Of a stretch of 64,000 nt of DNA, positions 56,900-64,000 are shown piece by piece. The position numbers and the translations under genes were made by a program. The notes under the pieces are model-generated. The model saw only the letters and a program-made list of their open reading frames with translations. It had not been told where the DNA came from and ran no database searches. The stretch spans positions 1 through 64,000 of the forward strand of contig PABA01000152.1 of assembly GCA_002699025.1 (NCBI GenBank), read 5' to 3'. This DNA is from Sandaracinus sp. (lineage in GTDB: Bacteria; Myxococcota_A; Polyangia; Polyangiales; Houyiibacteriaceae). Numbering within the stretch: the stretch's first letter is position 1; each line of letters begins with the position of its first letter.

Positions 56900-57628
56900 T
56901 CAGCGGGTCGGGCGGGGGCCGAGGCTGGCGCGGAAGGCCACCACCACGGAGGCCGCCGGGGCTCGGGGGATGCGCTGGGCAGCGACCACGCGAGCGAGGC
57001 AGCGGCGCGCGGCCGCTCCACCGGGGGCCTCGACGCCCCGGAGGTGCAGGTGACCGGCCGGGTCCACCGCGATCCGCAGCGTGAGCGCGCCGGGGACGGA
57101 GTGGCCGGCGAAGCAGCGGAGCAGCCCCGCTCGCTGGCGCGTGAGCGCCCGGTCCACCTGGGCGCTCACGGCGGCCCGGTCGACCCGGGGCGGGGGCGCG
57201 ACGTGCGCGCCCGCCGGCAGGCGCCAGCGGCGGCTCGCGCGGACGAGCCGGGGACGCCGCACGCTGCCGGCGCGTCGATCGAGCGCGCGCCGGAGCGCCT
57301 GCTCGGCGCAGCCGAGGAAGGCGGCAGGGGCGCGCCCAGCCCGAACGCTCAGCGCGATGGGCGCCGTCCCGGCGGGCGCCGTCGCCCGGGCGCGCACGTC
57401 GAGCGCCCGGTCCGGCGCGTGCGTTCGCGCGCAGGCCTCGACCCCGCGCCGCCCGGCGTCGAGCCAGCGCCCGAGCCGCGCCTCCGTGAGTGTCGGCGGC
57501 GGGCGCCGGATCCACGGCGGCGAGGAGTCCTGCTGCGCGCGGGCCGGGCTCGTGGCGACCAGCGCGGCGATCAGCGCCGAAGCCCCGGCGATCCACGCCG
57601 CGCCTCCCCATCGACTCGTTCCCCTCAT
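56900..57628 (-). CDS. Exported protein with AgmX/PglI-like C-terminal domain
   Basis: The 242-residue product has a signal peptide (MRGTSRWGGAAWIAGASALIAALVATSPARAQ). The C-terminal ~85 residues (LTRQRAGLLRCFAG..GALTLRIAVDPAGHLHLRGVE...RCLARVVAAQRIPRA) follow the pattern of the AgmX/PglI C-terminal (TonB-C-like) domain seen in myxobacterial gliding-related proteins, including its paired cysteines. An earlier segment (ACARTHAPDRALDVRARATAPAGTAPIALSVRAGRAP..FLGCAEQALRRAL) looks like a second, diverged copy. It is likely an envelope protein. Role not established. Confidence 0.65.
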   Translation of the reverse strand: MRGTSRWGGAAWIAGASALIAALVATSPARAQQDSSPPWIRRPPPTLTEARLGRWLDAGRRGVEACARTHAPDRALDVRARATAPAGTAPIALSVRAGRAPAAFLGCAEQALRRALDRRAGSVRRPRLVRASRRWRLPAGAHVAPPPRVDRAAVSAQVDRALTRQRAGLLRCFAGHSVPGALTLRIAVDPAGHLHLRGVEAPGGAAARRCLARVVAAQRIPRAPAASVVVAFRASLGPRPTR

Positions 57629-57704
57629 GGCTCCTCCGCGTGCGCACTCCCCGCGCGCCCCACTCCGACCGACGCCCCCCGCTCCGGCTTGGCTCTCCTC
57701 CCCA

Positions 57705-57722
57705 ACTCACCAGCTGGTGAGT
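57705..57722. promoter_or_regulatory. Perfect 18-bp palindrome ACTCACCAGCTGGTGAGT with adjoining -10 box
   Basis: The dyad is perfect over 18 bases and abuts TATGCT (57722-57727), which lies 11 bases before the ATG of the ferritin-like gene. A bound TetR-type dimer would block the promoter. It is the strongest operator candidate in the window, and no cognate regulator is encoded nearby. Confidence 0.65.
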
Positions 57723-57738
57723 ATGCTAGCCTCCCCCC

Positions 57739-58710
57739 ATGGACCTCGACCGCATGCTCGACAAGTGCGAGCGGCTCCAGTGGGATCCGGACGCCGATCT
57801 CGACTGGTCCGTGGCGCCCCGCCGCTTCGACCGCGACACGGAGATGGCCGTCGTCCAGTACTTCACGGACATGGCCGGCATCGAGCGCCTCGCCGCCCAG
57901 CTCTTCGCGGTCCAGCGCGACAACACCACGGACCCGACGCTCCGCGCGATCTTCCAGAGCTTCGTCGTCGACGAGGAGCGCCACGCCATCGTCGCCGAGC
58001 GCCTCGCCCGCCACTACGACGTCCACCACTACCGCCCCTACCGCACCAACCCGCACCTCGTCCGCTTCGCCGCCGCCTTCGAGCACGTGCTCCACCACGT
58101 CTCCCCGGAGGTCGCGAACGCCTACATCACGAGCGGCGAGATCCTCCTCGACATCGCGCTCCTCCGCTCCCTCGACGACTTCGTCGACGACGACATGAGC
58201 CACCAGGCCATGCGCCTCATCAACCGCGACGAGTCCCGCCACATCGCCATGGACCACTACATGGTCGGCTACTACGGCTCGGAGGAGTACGCCCGCTGGG
58301 AGGCCAGCCAGCCGGCCAAGCCCTTGCTCGAGCAGCTCCGGAGCGCCCTCGTCGTCCTCGCCTTCATGTGGAAGGCGCGCCCCTTCCTGAAGGCCGTCTT
58401 CTTCGAGCCCATGGACATGGTCGACCCGAGCGGCCGTCGCCTCATCGAAGCCTTCCGCCGCATCCAGCTCGTCGGGCTCATGGGCGAGGCGCAGGGGCGG
58501 CCCTTCAACCGCTTCCTCCGGCTCCTCCAGGACACCTTCAACCACCCGATCGCCGGGCCCTTCCTCGGCCCCCTCGTCGTGCGCCTCATGGGCGTCGACC
58601 CGCGGGTGATCAAACGGCTCTACACGGAGGAGGACGAGCGCCGCGTCCGCCGCATGAGCGCGCAGGAGCTCGCCGACGAGACGCTCGCCATGAAGGGCGC
58701 CGCCGCCTGA
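57739..58710 (+). CDS. Ferritin-like diiron-domain protein
   Basis: The 323-residue, mostly helical protein carries two E-x-x-H iron-ligand motifs: VVDEERHAIVAERL near residue 78 and NRDESRHIAMDHY near 168, with an extra glutamate helix between them (ITSGEILLDIAL). This is the four-helix diiron pattern of ferritin-like oxygenases, with AurF-type N-oxygenases as the nearest analogy I can suggest. The C-terminal third has hydrophobic segments (SALVVLAFMWKARPFLKAVFF). Expression is probably repressor-controlled via the 18-bp palindrome overlapping its promoter. The substrate is unknown. Confidence 0.75.
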   Translation: MDLDRMLDKCERLQWDPDADLDWSVAPRRFDRDTEMAVVQYFTDMAGIERLAAQLFAVQRDNTTDPTLRAIFQSFVVDEERHAIVAERLARHYDVHHYRPYRTNPHLVRFAAAFEHVLHHVSPEVANAYITSGEILLDIALLRSLDDFVDDDMSHQAMRLINRDESRHIAMDHYMVGYYGSEEYARWEASQPAKPLLEQLRSALVVLAFMWKARPFLKAVFFEPMDMVDPSGRRLIEAFRRIQLVGLMGEAQGRPFNRFLRLLQDTFNHPIAGPFLGPLVVRLMGVDPRVIKRLYTEEDERRVRRMSAQELADETLAMKGAAA

Positions 58711-58794
58711 GCGACGCAGGCGCGCCGACGCAGGCGCGCCGACGTGACGCTCGCCACGGAGGGCGCCGCCGCCCGCGCGACCCGGCCGCTCCGC

Positions 58795-59979
58795 CTACTT
58801 CAGCTTCTCGAGCCGCGACAGGTCGCGCGTCATGTTCTTCTGGTGCGCCTCGATCGTGCCGCCGCCGATCTCGAGGAGCTTCGCGTCGCGCCAGAGCCGC
58901 TCCACCCGGTACTCGCCCGTGTAGCCGTAGCCGCCGAGCACCTGGATGGCCCGGTCCGCCACGTTCTTGCCCATGGTCGAGCAGAAGAGCTTCACGCCGT
59001 CCGTGTCGAGGCGCTGCCCGGGCTTCGCCAGGTCCATCTGCGAGGCGATCAGGTAGGTGTAGGCCCGCCCGGCCATGTACTCGGCGTAGCTCTCGGCGAT
59101 GTGCCGCTGGATCTGCCCGAAGCGGTTCAGCGGCTCGCCGAAGCTCTTCCGGTCGCGCGCGTACTCGTTCATGACCTCGACGGAGCGCCGCGCGATGCCG
59201 AGGCTCATGGCGGCGAGCGTCACGCGCTCGATCTCGAGGTTCCGCATCATGTGGAGGGTCGCCGTGCCCTCCTCGCCGACCCGGTTCTCGACCGGCACGC
59301 GGCAGCCCTCGAAGACCAGCTCCGCCGTCGTCGACGCGCGCATGCCGAGCTTGTCCTCGATCTTCTGGCCGAGCGAGAAGCCCGCCATGCCCTTCTCGAC
59401 GATGAACATCGAGAGCTCGGAGCGCCCCGCCCCTTCGACGCGCGCGTAGACCAGGAAGGTGTCGCCGAGCTCGGTCTTCGAGATGGCGCCGTTGGTGATC
59501 CACATCTTCGCGCCGTCCAGCACGTAGTGGTCGCCGTCCCGCTTCGCCGTCGTACGCATGCCGAGCACGTCCGTGCCCGCGTCCGGCTCGCTCATGCACA
59601 TGCCGCAGATGGCCTCGCCGCTGCACGCCGCCGGGAGGTACTTCTTCCGCTGCGCGTCGCTGCCGTTCTGCGCGAGGTTGTTCACGAAGAGCATCGAGTG
59701 CGCGAGGTAGGCGAGCGTGAAGCCCGGATCGACGGCGCTCAGCTCCTCGTGGACGATGCAGGCGGCCACCGGGTCGAGGCCGGTCCCGCCGAACTCCTCC
59801 TGGGCGGTGATGCCGAGGAGCCCGAGCTCCCCGAGCTTCCGGAAGAGCGCGACGTTGAAGGTCTCCGTGCGGTCGTGCTCGAGGGCCTGAGGCTCGACCT
59901 CGCTCTCGGCGAAGCGGCGGACCATCTCGCGAAGCTGGGCGTGCTCGGGGGTGGGGTTGAAGAGGTCGAGCTCGGGCAT
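58795..59979 (-). CDS. Acyl-CoA dehydrogenase
   Basis: The 394-residue FAD enzyme introduces an alpha-beta double bond into acyl-CoA (beta-oxidation or branched-chain catabolism). Family motifs are ITAQEEFGGTGLD, CGMCMSEPDAGTDVLGM (FAD/substrate contacts), YVLDGAKMWITNG, KLGMRASTTAELVFEGCRVP, ERVTLAAMSLGIARRS, QVLGGYGYTGEYRVERLWRDAKLLEIGGGTIEAHQ. It resembles the isovaleryl/short-branched group in overall pattern, but chain specificity is not assignable. It stands alone on the minus strand. The 286-base gap upstream has no gene. Confidence 0.93.
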   Translation of the reverse strand: MPELDLFNPTPEHAQLREMVRRFAESEVEPQALEHDRTETFNVALFRKLGELGLLGITAQEEFGGTGLDPVAACIVHEELSAVDPGFTLAYLAHSMLFVNNLAQNGSDAQRKKYLPAACSGEAICGMCMSEPDAGTDVLGMRTTAKRDGDHYVLDGAKMWITNGAISKTELGDTFLVYARVEGAGRSELSMFIVEKGMAGFSLGQKIEDKLGMRASTTAELVFEGCRVPVENRVGEEGTATLHMMRNLEIERVTLAAMSLGIARRSVEVMNEYARDRKSFGEPLNRFGQIQRHIAESYAEYMAGRAYTYLIASQMDLAKPGQRLDTDGVKLFCSTMGKNVADRAIQVLGGYGYTGEYRVERLWRDAKLLEIGGGTIEAHQKNMTRDLSRLEKLK

Positions 59980-60251
59980 GCGCGTGGTACTAGCCCCAAA
60001 CGCGCAGGCCGGGCGTGCGCCATCGCACGGCGTCGACCCCTCAGCGGCGAGGGAGTGTTCTCGCGGAGGGAGGCGGAGCCGGGGGCTCGGCGCGTGCCTG
60101 GGAGGCGGGCTCGCGGTCCGTGCTCTGGCGACGCTTCCAGCCCTCCGCGCCCGCTCGCGCTCGCTTCACCGACCCTCGGTCCGCGAAGCACACCAGGTGT
60201 CAGGCGTGTGACGGAGCCGCGAGGGACCCCGCGCGGGGGAGCACCTTTCGC

Positions 60252-60257
60252 TATCCT
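60252..60257 (+). promoter_or_regulatory. -10-like box TATCCT
   Basis: TATCCT is followed by eight bases and the GTG start at 60266. No -35 match at normal spacing. Confidence 0.45.
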
Positions 60258-60265
60258 CCGCCCGG

Positions 60266-61243
60266 GTGGGGACCTCCACGCACCAGAGCCGGGCCAGCAC
60301 GCGTCCGCGCCGCCGGTCGTCGACGCCGGCGGCGTCCCTGCAAGCGGAGCGGCGCCGCTGGATGTTCCTCTCCGCGACCGTCGTCACCATCACCTCGGTC
60401 GCGGTCTTCGCCATCCTCGGCACCTGGGGCGCCCTCGAGGACGTCGACTGGCCCGACGTCTTCGGCGAGCTCTCGGTCGCGCTGCTGAGCGTGGTCTGGC
60501 TCATCGTCCTCCACCGCCTCGACACGCCGGTGCGCGTCTTCCGCCCGCTCGTGCTCGGCATGCTCGCGCTCTTCATGGGCGAGCTCTGGGACGTGCTCGA
60601 CGAGTTCGCCGTCGTCGAGATGGGCAGCGTCATCGAGAACATCGGCAAGATCGCCGGCATGGCCTTCGCGAGCGTCGGCGTCTTCCAGTGGTGGAGCGAG
60701 CAGAAGCAGCGCCAGGACGCGCTCAAGGCCACCTCGGACCGCTTCGAGCAGCTCAGCCTCACCGACCCGCTGACCGGCGTCTTCAACCGCGCCTACTTCG
60801 ACCAGAAGCTCGCCGTCGCCATGCCGGAGACGAAGGAGGCGCCGCCGCTCTCTCTGATCCTCATGGACCTCGACGACTTCAAGGTGCACAACGACACCTT
60901 CGGTCACGTCGAGGGGGACAAGGTGATCCAGGCGCTGGCGGAGGTCGTGCGTGCGCGCATCCGCGACAGCGACCAGCCCTGCCGCTACGGCGGCGAGGAG
61001 TTCGCGGTCTTGCTGCCGGGCGCCGACCGCGAGACGGCGGCGACGGTGGCGGACCGGATCCGCGCGGGCTTCGCGCAGCGGGTCTTCGAGCCGCGGCGAG
61101 GCGAGGAGGTCCGGAAGACCGTGAGCCTCGGCGTGGCCCAGGCGCTCGTCGGGGAGGAGCCGGAGGCCTTCGTGCACCGCTGCGACGAGGCGCTCTACGA
61201 GGCCAAGGAGGCGGGCAAGAACCGCGTCCAGGTCGCCCGCTGA
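60266..61243 (+). CDS. Membrane diguanylate cyclase (GGEEF with I-site)
   Basis: The 325-residue protein has three or four N-terminal transmembrane segments (residues ~33-150) and a C-terminal GGDEF domain: LTDPLTGVFNRAYFDQKL, LILMDLDDFKVHNDTFGH, and active loop RYGGEEFAVLLPG near 247. The RDSD motif five residues before GGEEF is an intact inhibitory I-site, predicting product feedback. The ending ALYEAKEAGKNRV is standard. All catalytic residues are present, so it should make cyclic di-GMP. The GTG start follows a TATCCT box by eight bases. Confidence 0.93.
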   Translation: MGTSTHQSRASTRPRRRSSTPAASLQAERRRWMFLSATVVTITSVAVFAILGTWGALEDVDWPDVFGELSVALLSVVWLIVLHRLDTPVRVFRPLVLGMLALFMGELWDVLDEFAVVEMGSVIENIGKIAGMAFASVGVFQWWSEQKQRQDALKATSDRFEQLSLTDPLTGVFNRAYFDQKLAVAMPETKEAPPLSLILMDLDDFKVHNDTFGHVEGDKVIQALAEVVRARIRDSDQPCRYGGEEFAVLLPGADRETAATVADRIRAGFAQRVFEPRRGEEVRKTVSLGVAQALVGEEPEAFVHRCDEALYEAKEAGKNRVQVAR

Positions 61244-61252
61244 CGTCGCGCG

Positions 61253-61376
61253 GGCTCTCGACCGAACGGCGCCTCGTCTCGAGCGGCACCTCGCGCGACA
61301 GGTGCCTCGCGCGAGCGGCACCTCGGCGCGACAGGTGCCTCGCGCGAGCGGCGCCTCGGGGCGAGCGGCGTCTCCA
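61253..61376. repeat. Alternating short repeats (GCGAGCGGCACCTCG / GCGACAGGTGCCTCG)
   Basis: Two partly complementary 15-17-base motifs alternate about seven times across the 141-base convergent gap between the GGDEF gene and the membrane-protein gene. GGCACCTCG and GAGGTGCC-type blocks can pair, so transcripts from either side would fold. A terminator role is possible, though no T-run exists. Confidence 0.7.
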
Positions 61377-61384
61377 GCGGTGCC

Positions 61385-61747
61385 TCAGCCGCCGAACACC
61401 GTCTGCAGGCCGGCGAAGAGCAGGACCCCGCTGATGGCGAGGGCGGTGAGGAGCCCCAGGAAGCCGAGCCAGAAGAAGGGCAGGACGACCCAGCGCCAGC
61501 CGCCGCGCACGAGGTGGTGGTGCTCGAAGGAGCGCGCGTACCAGCGCGGAGGCACCTCGCCGCTCCGCCGGAGCGCGGCCCGGAGCGCCGCGAAGTAGAC
61601 GAGCTCCGCCAGCACGGCGCCCGAGCCGATCCCGATCATGGCGTGCCAGCCGAGCTCGAGGGCCCCGTGCTCGAGCACCCAGCCGACGCCGAGGGCGAGG
61701 CCCCCGAACGCCGCGAAGACCGCGAAGACCAGCCCGAGCTCACGCAT
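61385..61747 (-). CDS. Small integral membrane protein
   Basis: The 120-residue protein has three hydrophobic segments (LGLVFAVFAAFGGLALGVGWVL, HAMIGIGSGAVLAELVYFAAL, WVVLPFFWLGFLGLLTALAISGVLLFAG). The polar stretch between the last two (RRSGEVPPRWYARSFEHHHLVRGGWR) contains a His triplet. No family recognised and no neighbour suggests a role. Confidence 0.65.
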   Translation of the reverse strand: MRELGLVFAVFAAFGGLALGVGWVLEHGALELGWHAMIGIGSGAVLAELVYFAALRAALRRSGEVPPRWYARSFEHHHLVRGGWRWVVLPFFWLGFLGLLTALAISGVLLFAGLQTVFGG

Positions 61748-61882
61748 CGCGGGACGAGAACGCGCCAGGCGACGTCGTCATGCCCGCCGTCGCCGCTCCG
61801 CCGTTCCCTTCGCCTTTCCCTCCGCCGCTCCCGCCGTGCAGGAGGGCAGCGGAGAGCGGCGCGACGGGCGGGGGCGCGCCCC

Positions 61883-62977
61883 TCAGACCATCGCCTTCGA
61901 GGCCACGCCCGGGTTGGAGCGGACGAAGTCCACGAGCCGGTCGAGGTAGGTGTCGAAGCGCGGGCAGCGCACGTCGCTCTCCTCGAGGTGCGCCTGCGCG
62001 TTCTCCGTCAGGTAGTGCGTCGGGTGCACGAAGTAGTCGACGATGTGCGAGGGGAACTCGAAGAGCGGCTCGACGCCCGGGACGTGGTCGATGGCGCCCT
62101 TCGCGAGGCCGAGCGGGAGGGGCACCTTGAGCAGCTTCTTGCCGGTCTCCCGCTCCATGGCGTCGATGAGCTCCTCGACGGTCAGGGGCGCCGGATCGGC
62201 GAGCTGGTAGGTGGTGCCCACGTTGTCGTCGCGCTCGCTGAGGGTGGTGATCGCGTCGACGACGAAGTCGCGCGGCACGACGTTCAGGCGGACCGTGGAG
62301 GGGTCGCCGACGAGGGGCATGACGGCGAAGGGGGAGGGCTGCTTGAGCAGGAAGCGGATGGCGAAGTAGGGGCCGTCGTACTTCTGCGTGGCGCCGGAGG
62401 AGGAGTCGCCGACGACGATGGCGGGGCGGTAGATGGTCGCCGGGAGGCGGCCCATGCGGGCGCGCACGTCGACCTCCGCGAGGTGCTTCGTCTCCTCGTA
62501 GAAGTTGTTGAAGCGCTGGCCGACCTGGAGGTCCGCCTCGGCGAAGGGGCCGGCGTGGCGGCCGCTCACGTAGCAGGTGCTGACGTACTGGAGCCGCTCG
62601 AGCTTCGGGCAGGCCTCGCAGAAGTCGAGGACGTTCTTCGTGCCCTCGACGTTCACCTTCATGGCGAGGTCGCGGCCGACGGCCAGGTCGTAGACGGCCG
62701 CCAGGTGGTAGACCTCGACGACCTCCTTCGCGAGGTCCGCGCGGGTCGCGCCGAGGCCGAGGTCCGGCAGCGTGATGTCGCCGTCGACGAGGTCGATGCG
62801 GCCGTTCAGGGAGGGGTGGCGCGCCTCGAGCTCGCGGACGGCGGCCTCGGCCTGGGGCCGGTAGCGAGCCTGGATGAGGCAGACGGCGCGGCGCTCGGGG
62901 GCGCGTTCGAGGACGCGCGGGAGGAGCTCGCGACCGAGGAAGCCGGGGAAGCCCGTGAAGAAGACCGTGGACGCCAT
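61883..62977 (-). CDS. SDR-type NAD(P)-dependent oxidoreductase (thioester-reductase-like)
   Basis: The 364-residue extended SDR begins with the Rossmann motif TGFPGFLGRELL and has VYHLAAVYDL, NVEGTKNVLDFC, STCYVSGRHAG and YEETKHLAE (catalytic Tyr-x3-Lys). This set matches the NAD_binding_4 group that includes thioester reductases and fatty-acyl reductase domains. A C-terminal extension (VRSNPGVASKAMV) completes the family length. Acyl-CoA or lipid reduction is plausible, but the substrate is not determinable. It ends 135 bases beyond the adjacent small membrane-protein gene and is probably a separate unit. Confidence 0.85.
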   Translation of the reverse strand: MASTVFFTGFPGFLGRELLPRVLERAPERRAVCLIQARYRPQAEAAVRELEARHPSLNGRIDLVDGDITLPDLGLGATRADLAKEVVEVYHLAAVYDLAVGRDLAMKVNVEGTKNVLDFCEACPKLERLQYVSTCYVSGRHAGPFAEADLQVGQRFNNFYEETKHLAEVDVRARMGRLPATIYRPAIVVGDSSSGATQKYDGPYFAIRFLLKQPSPFAVMPLVGDPSTVRLNVVPRDFVVDAITTLSERDDNVGTTYQLADPAPLTVEELIDAMERETGKKLLKVPLPLGLAKGAIDHVPGVEPLFEFPSHIVDYFVHPTHYLTENAQAHLEESDVRCPRFDTYLDRLVDFVRSNPGVASKAMV

Positions 62978-63099
62978 GTGCTCTACCTACCCTTCGTCCT
63001 CCCCCGCCTGAAGGGGATGGCGTCGTCCGTGGCTTCCTGCAAGGGGAATGAAGCGAGTCGGATTCACTGTGGCGGCCGGTGGAGTGGGGGAGCCCGCGC

Positions 63100-64000
63100 T
63101 CAGAGCGGCGCGCTGCCCGTGTTCCCGAAGCGGTCCTCGAGCGTCACGGCCGTGGCTCCGCTCGGGAGCGCCACGTCGAAGCGACCCTCGGCGTCGAGGG
63201 CGACGTCTTCCAGGACCACCTCGCCGTCGCCGGTGGCCACGCGGAGCGTCACCGGGCCGCTCGCGGGCACGGGCTCGTTCGAGGGGAGCGTCGGGTGGAG
63301 CAGGCGCCAGCCCTGGGGCGCGTGGAAGCGCGCCGTGCCCTGGAGCCGCCCGCCGCTCGCCGCCGCCTCGAGCTCCACCGCCGCCGGCGTGACCTCGAAG
63401 GGGTCGCTCTCCATGGCGTAGCCGGTGCCTTCGACGCGGAAGCGGTAGCGACCGAGGGGCACCCCGAAGCGGTCCCCGAGCCCGTCGAGATCCGGCGTCC
63501 CCCAGGGGGTCACGGCCTGCCACTCGACCAGCCAGCGGTGCGTGAGCGGCGTATCGGGCGTCTCGAGGATCAGCGGGTCCGGCGTGTGGAAGATCAGCAG
63601 ATCCTGATCGCGCACGGCGCGCCCGCTCCGGCGCCGCAGCGGCTCCCAGCTCTCCCCGACCTCCCGCTCGAGCGTCACCGTCGGCGTGCCACTCCGCGGG
63701 TCCTCGCCGATCCACGCGAAGGTCGCCGAGCCGAGGCGCGGCACCTCGGCGGCCGGCTGCCCCGACGCGAGCGGCTCGCCCGTGCGCGTGAGCTGGTCCT
63801 CCCAGGGCACGTCCTCGACCGTCCCGGCCATGGGCGCCGCGGCGGGCGGGCCGAGGTCCGAGTCGTCGACGGGGAGCGGCAGGTAGCGGTCCGCGAAGCC
63901 GTCGGTGGCGTCCTCCCGCGTGTCCGTCAGCGCCAAGGGCGCGAGCTCCACGAGGCGCTCGGCGATGAGCTCGCCCTCGAGCGGGCCCCAGACGTTGATG
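63100..64000 (-). CDS. Probable neutral/alkaline ceramidase, C-terminal part (5' end beyond window)
   Basis: The minus-strand frame is open to the right edge, so only the last ~300 residues are visible. The first visible part (INVWGPLEGELIAERLVELAPLAL) fits the end of the ceramidase catalytic domain. The next domain (SATFAWIGEDPRSGTPTVTLEREVGESWEPLRR, THRWLVEWQAV, LGRYRFRVEGTGYAMESDPFEV) matches the immunoglobulin-like C-terminal domain pattern, including the G-x-Y-R-x-R segment. A further ~80-residue beta domain (DVALDAEGRFDVALPSGATAVTLEDRFGNTGSAPL) follows, which is extra for this family. Catalytic residues lie outside the window. Confidence 0.5.
   Translation of the reverse strand, partial: INVWGPLEGELIAERLVELAPLALTDTREDATDGFADRYLPLPVDDSDLGPPAAAPMAGTVEDVPWEDQLTRTGEPLASGQPAAEVPRLGSATFAWIGEDPRSGTPTVTLEREVGESWEPLRRRSGRAVRDQDLLIFHTPDPLILETPDTPLTHRWLVEWQAVTPWGTPDLDGLGDRFGVPLGRYRFRVEGTGYAMESDPFEVTPAAVELEAAASGGRLQGTARFHAPQGWRLLHPTLPSNEPVPASGPVTLRVATGDGEVVLEDVALDAEGRFDVALPSGATAVTLEDRFGNTGSAPL

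Noticed and set aside
60190-60200. ACACCAGGTGT palindrome upstream of the GGDEF gene
   Set aside because: Eleven bases with an odd centre is easily random in this composition. It lies ~60 bases before the likely -10 box with no other support.

Overview
The window is a GC-rich chromosomal segment from a member of the Myxococcota, most likely a Polyangia/Sandaracinaceae-like lineage. The evidence is a MYXO-CTERM sorting tail (glycine/Cys motif, hydrophobic stretch, RRRR), many Cys-rich lipoproteins with Asp/Ala/Gly-rich linkers, MopE-type C-N-G-x-D-D-D-C-D-G repeats, HRDVSPQN-type Ser/Thr kinases and a DUF1501/cytochrome cassette. No rRNA, tRNA, CRISPR array, phage or transposase gene was seen. 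The species cannot be named from the sequence.

Layout. 1-848 is a low-complexity and direct-repeat block. 849-10397 is a tightly overlapping recC-recB-recD operon ending in a 63-residue four-Cys protein. 10498-12621 is a membrane GGDEF/EAL protein. 12861-14425 is a DUF2891/DUF4442 pair on the minus strand, followed by two tandem paralogous exported proteins (14552-15953). 16444-18518 is a Cys-rich lipoprotein and a transglycosylase-like MYXO-CTERM lipoprotein, divergent from a penicillin-acylase-family lipoprotein (18744-21905). 22091-22422 holds two abutting CTAG-bounded palindromic (MITE-like) elements directly upstream of a frameshifted hybrid histidine kinase. 24644-30786 carries a TerB-like protein, a YkgJ cysteine-cluster protein, a receiver-less sigma-54 activator overlapping a REC/degenerate-GGDEF protein, and a secreted protein overlapping a PEGA-type Ser/Thr kinase.

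31398-36565 is a four-gene exported cassette: two lipoproteins, a Tat-exported DUF1501 protein and a c-heme protein. It converges on an FHA sigma-54 activator (36581-37891). Then come a WecG/TagA glycosyltransferase, two divergent membrane proteins, a ~1,780-residue vWA/MopE/FGE-like fusion, several lipoproteins, oligoribonuclease, a DUF1517 protein, a second kinase, an EamA transporter, small exported proteins, a ferritin-like diiron protein under a perfect palindrome, an acyl-CoA dehydrogenase, a GGDEF cyclase, an SDR oxidoreductase and the C-terminal part of a probable neutral ceramidase running off the right edge.

Cross-cutting themes. (i) At least ten transcription-unit heads have a TAnnnT box only 5-11 bases from the start codon, implying leaderless or near-leaderless mRNAs. 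(ii) About ten gene-free gaps are filled with short-unit degenerate tandem arrays, each with its own unit. (iii) Coupling by 4-base stop/start overlaps (ATGA, GTGA, TTGA) is common. (iv) Two places look like one missing base (23346-23351 and about 55065-55080), which may be real or assembly errors.
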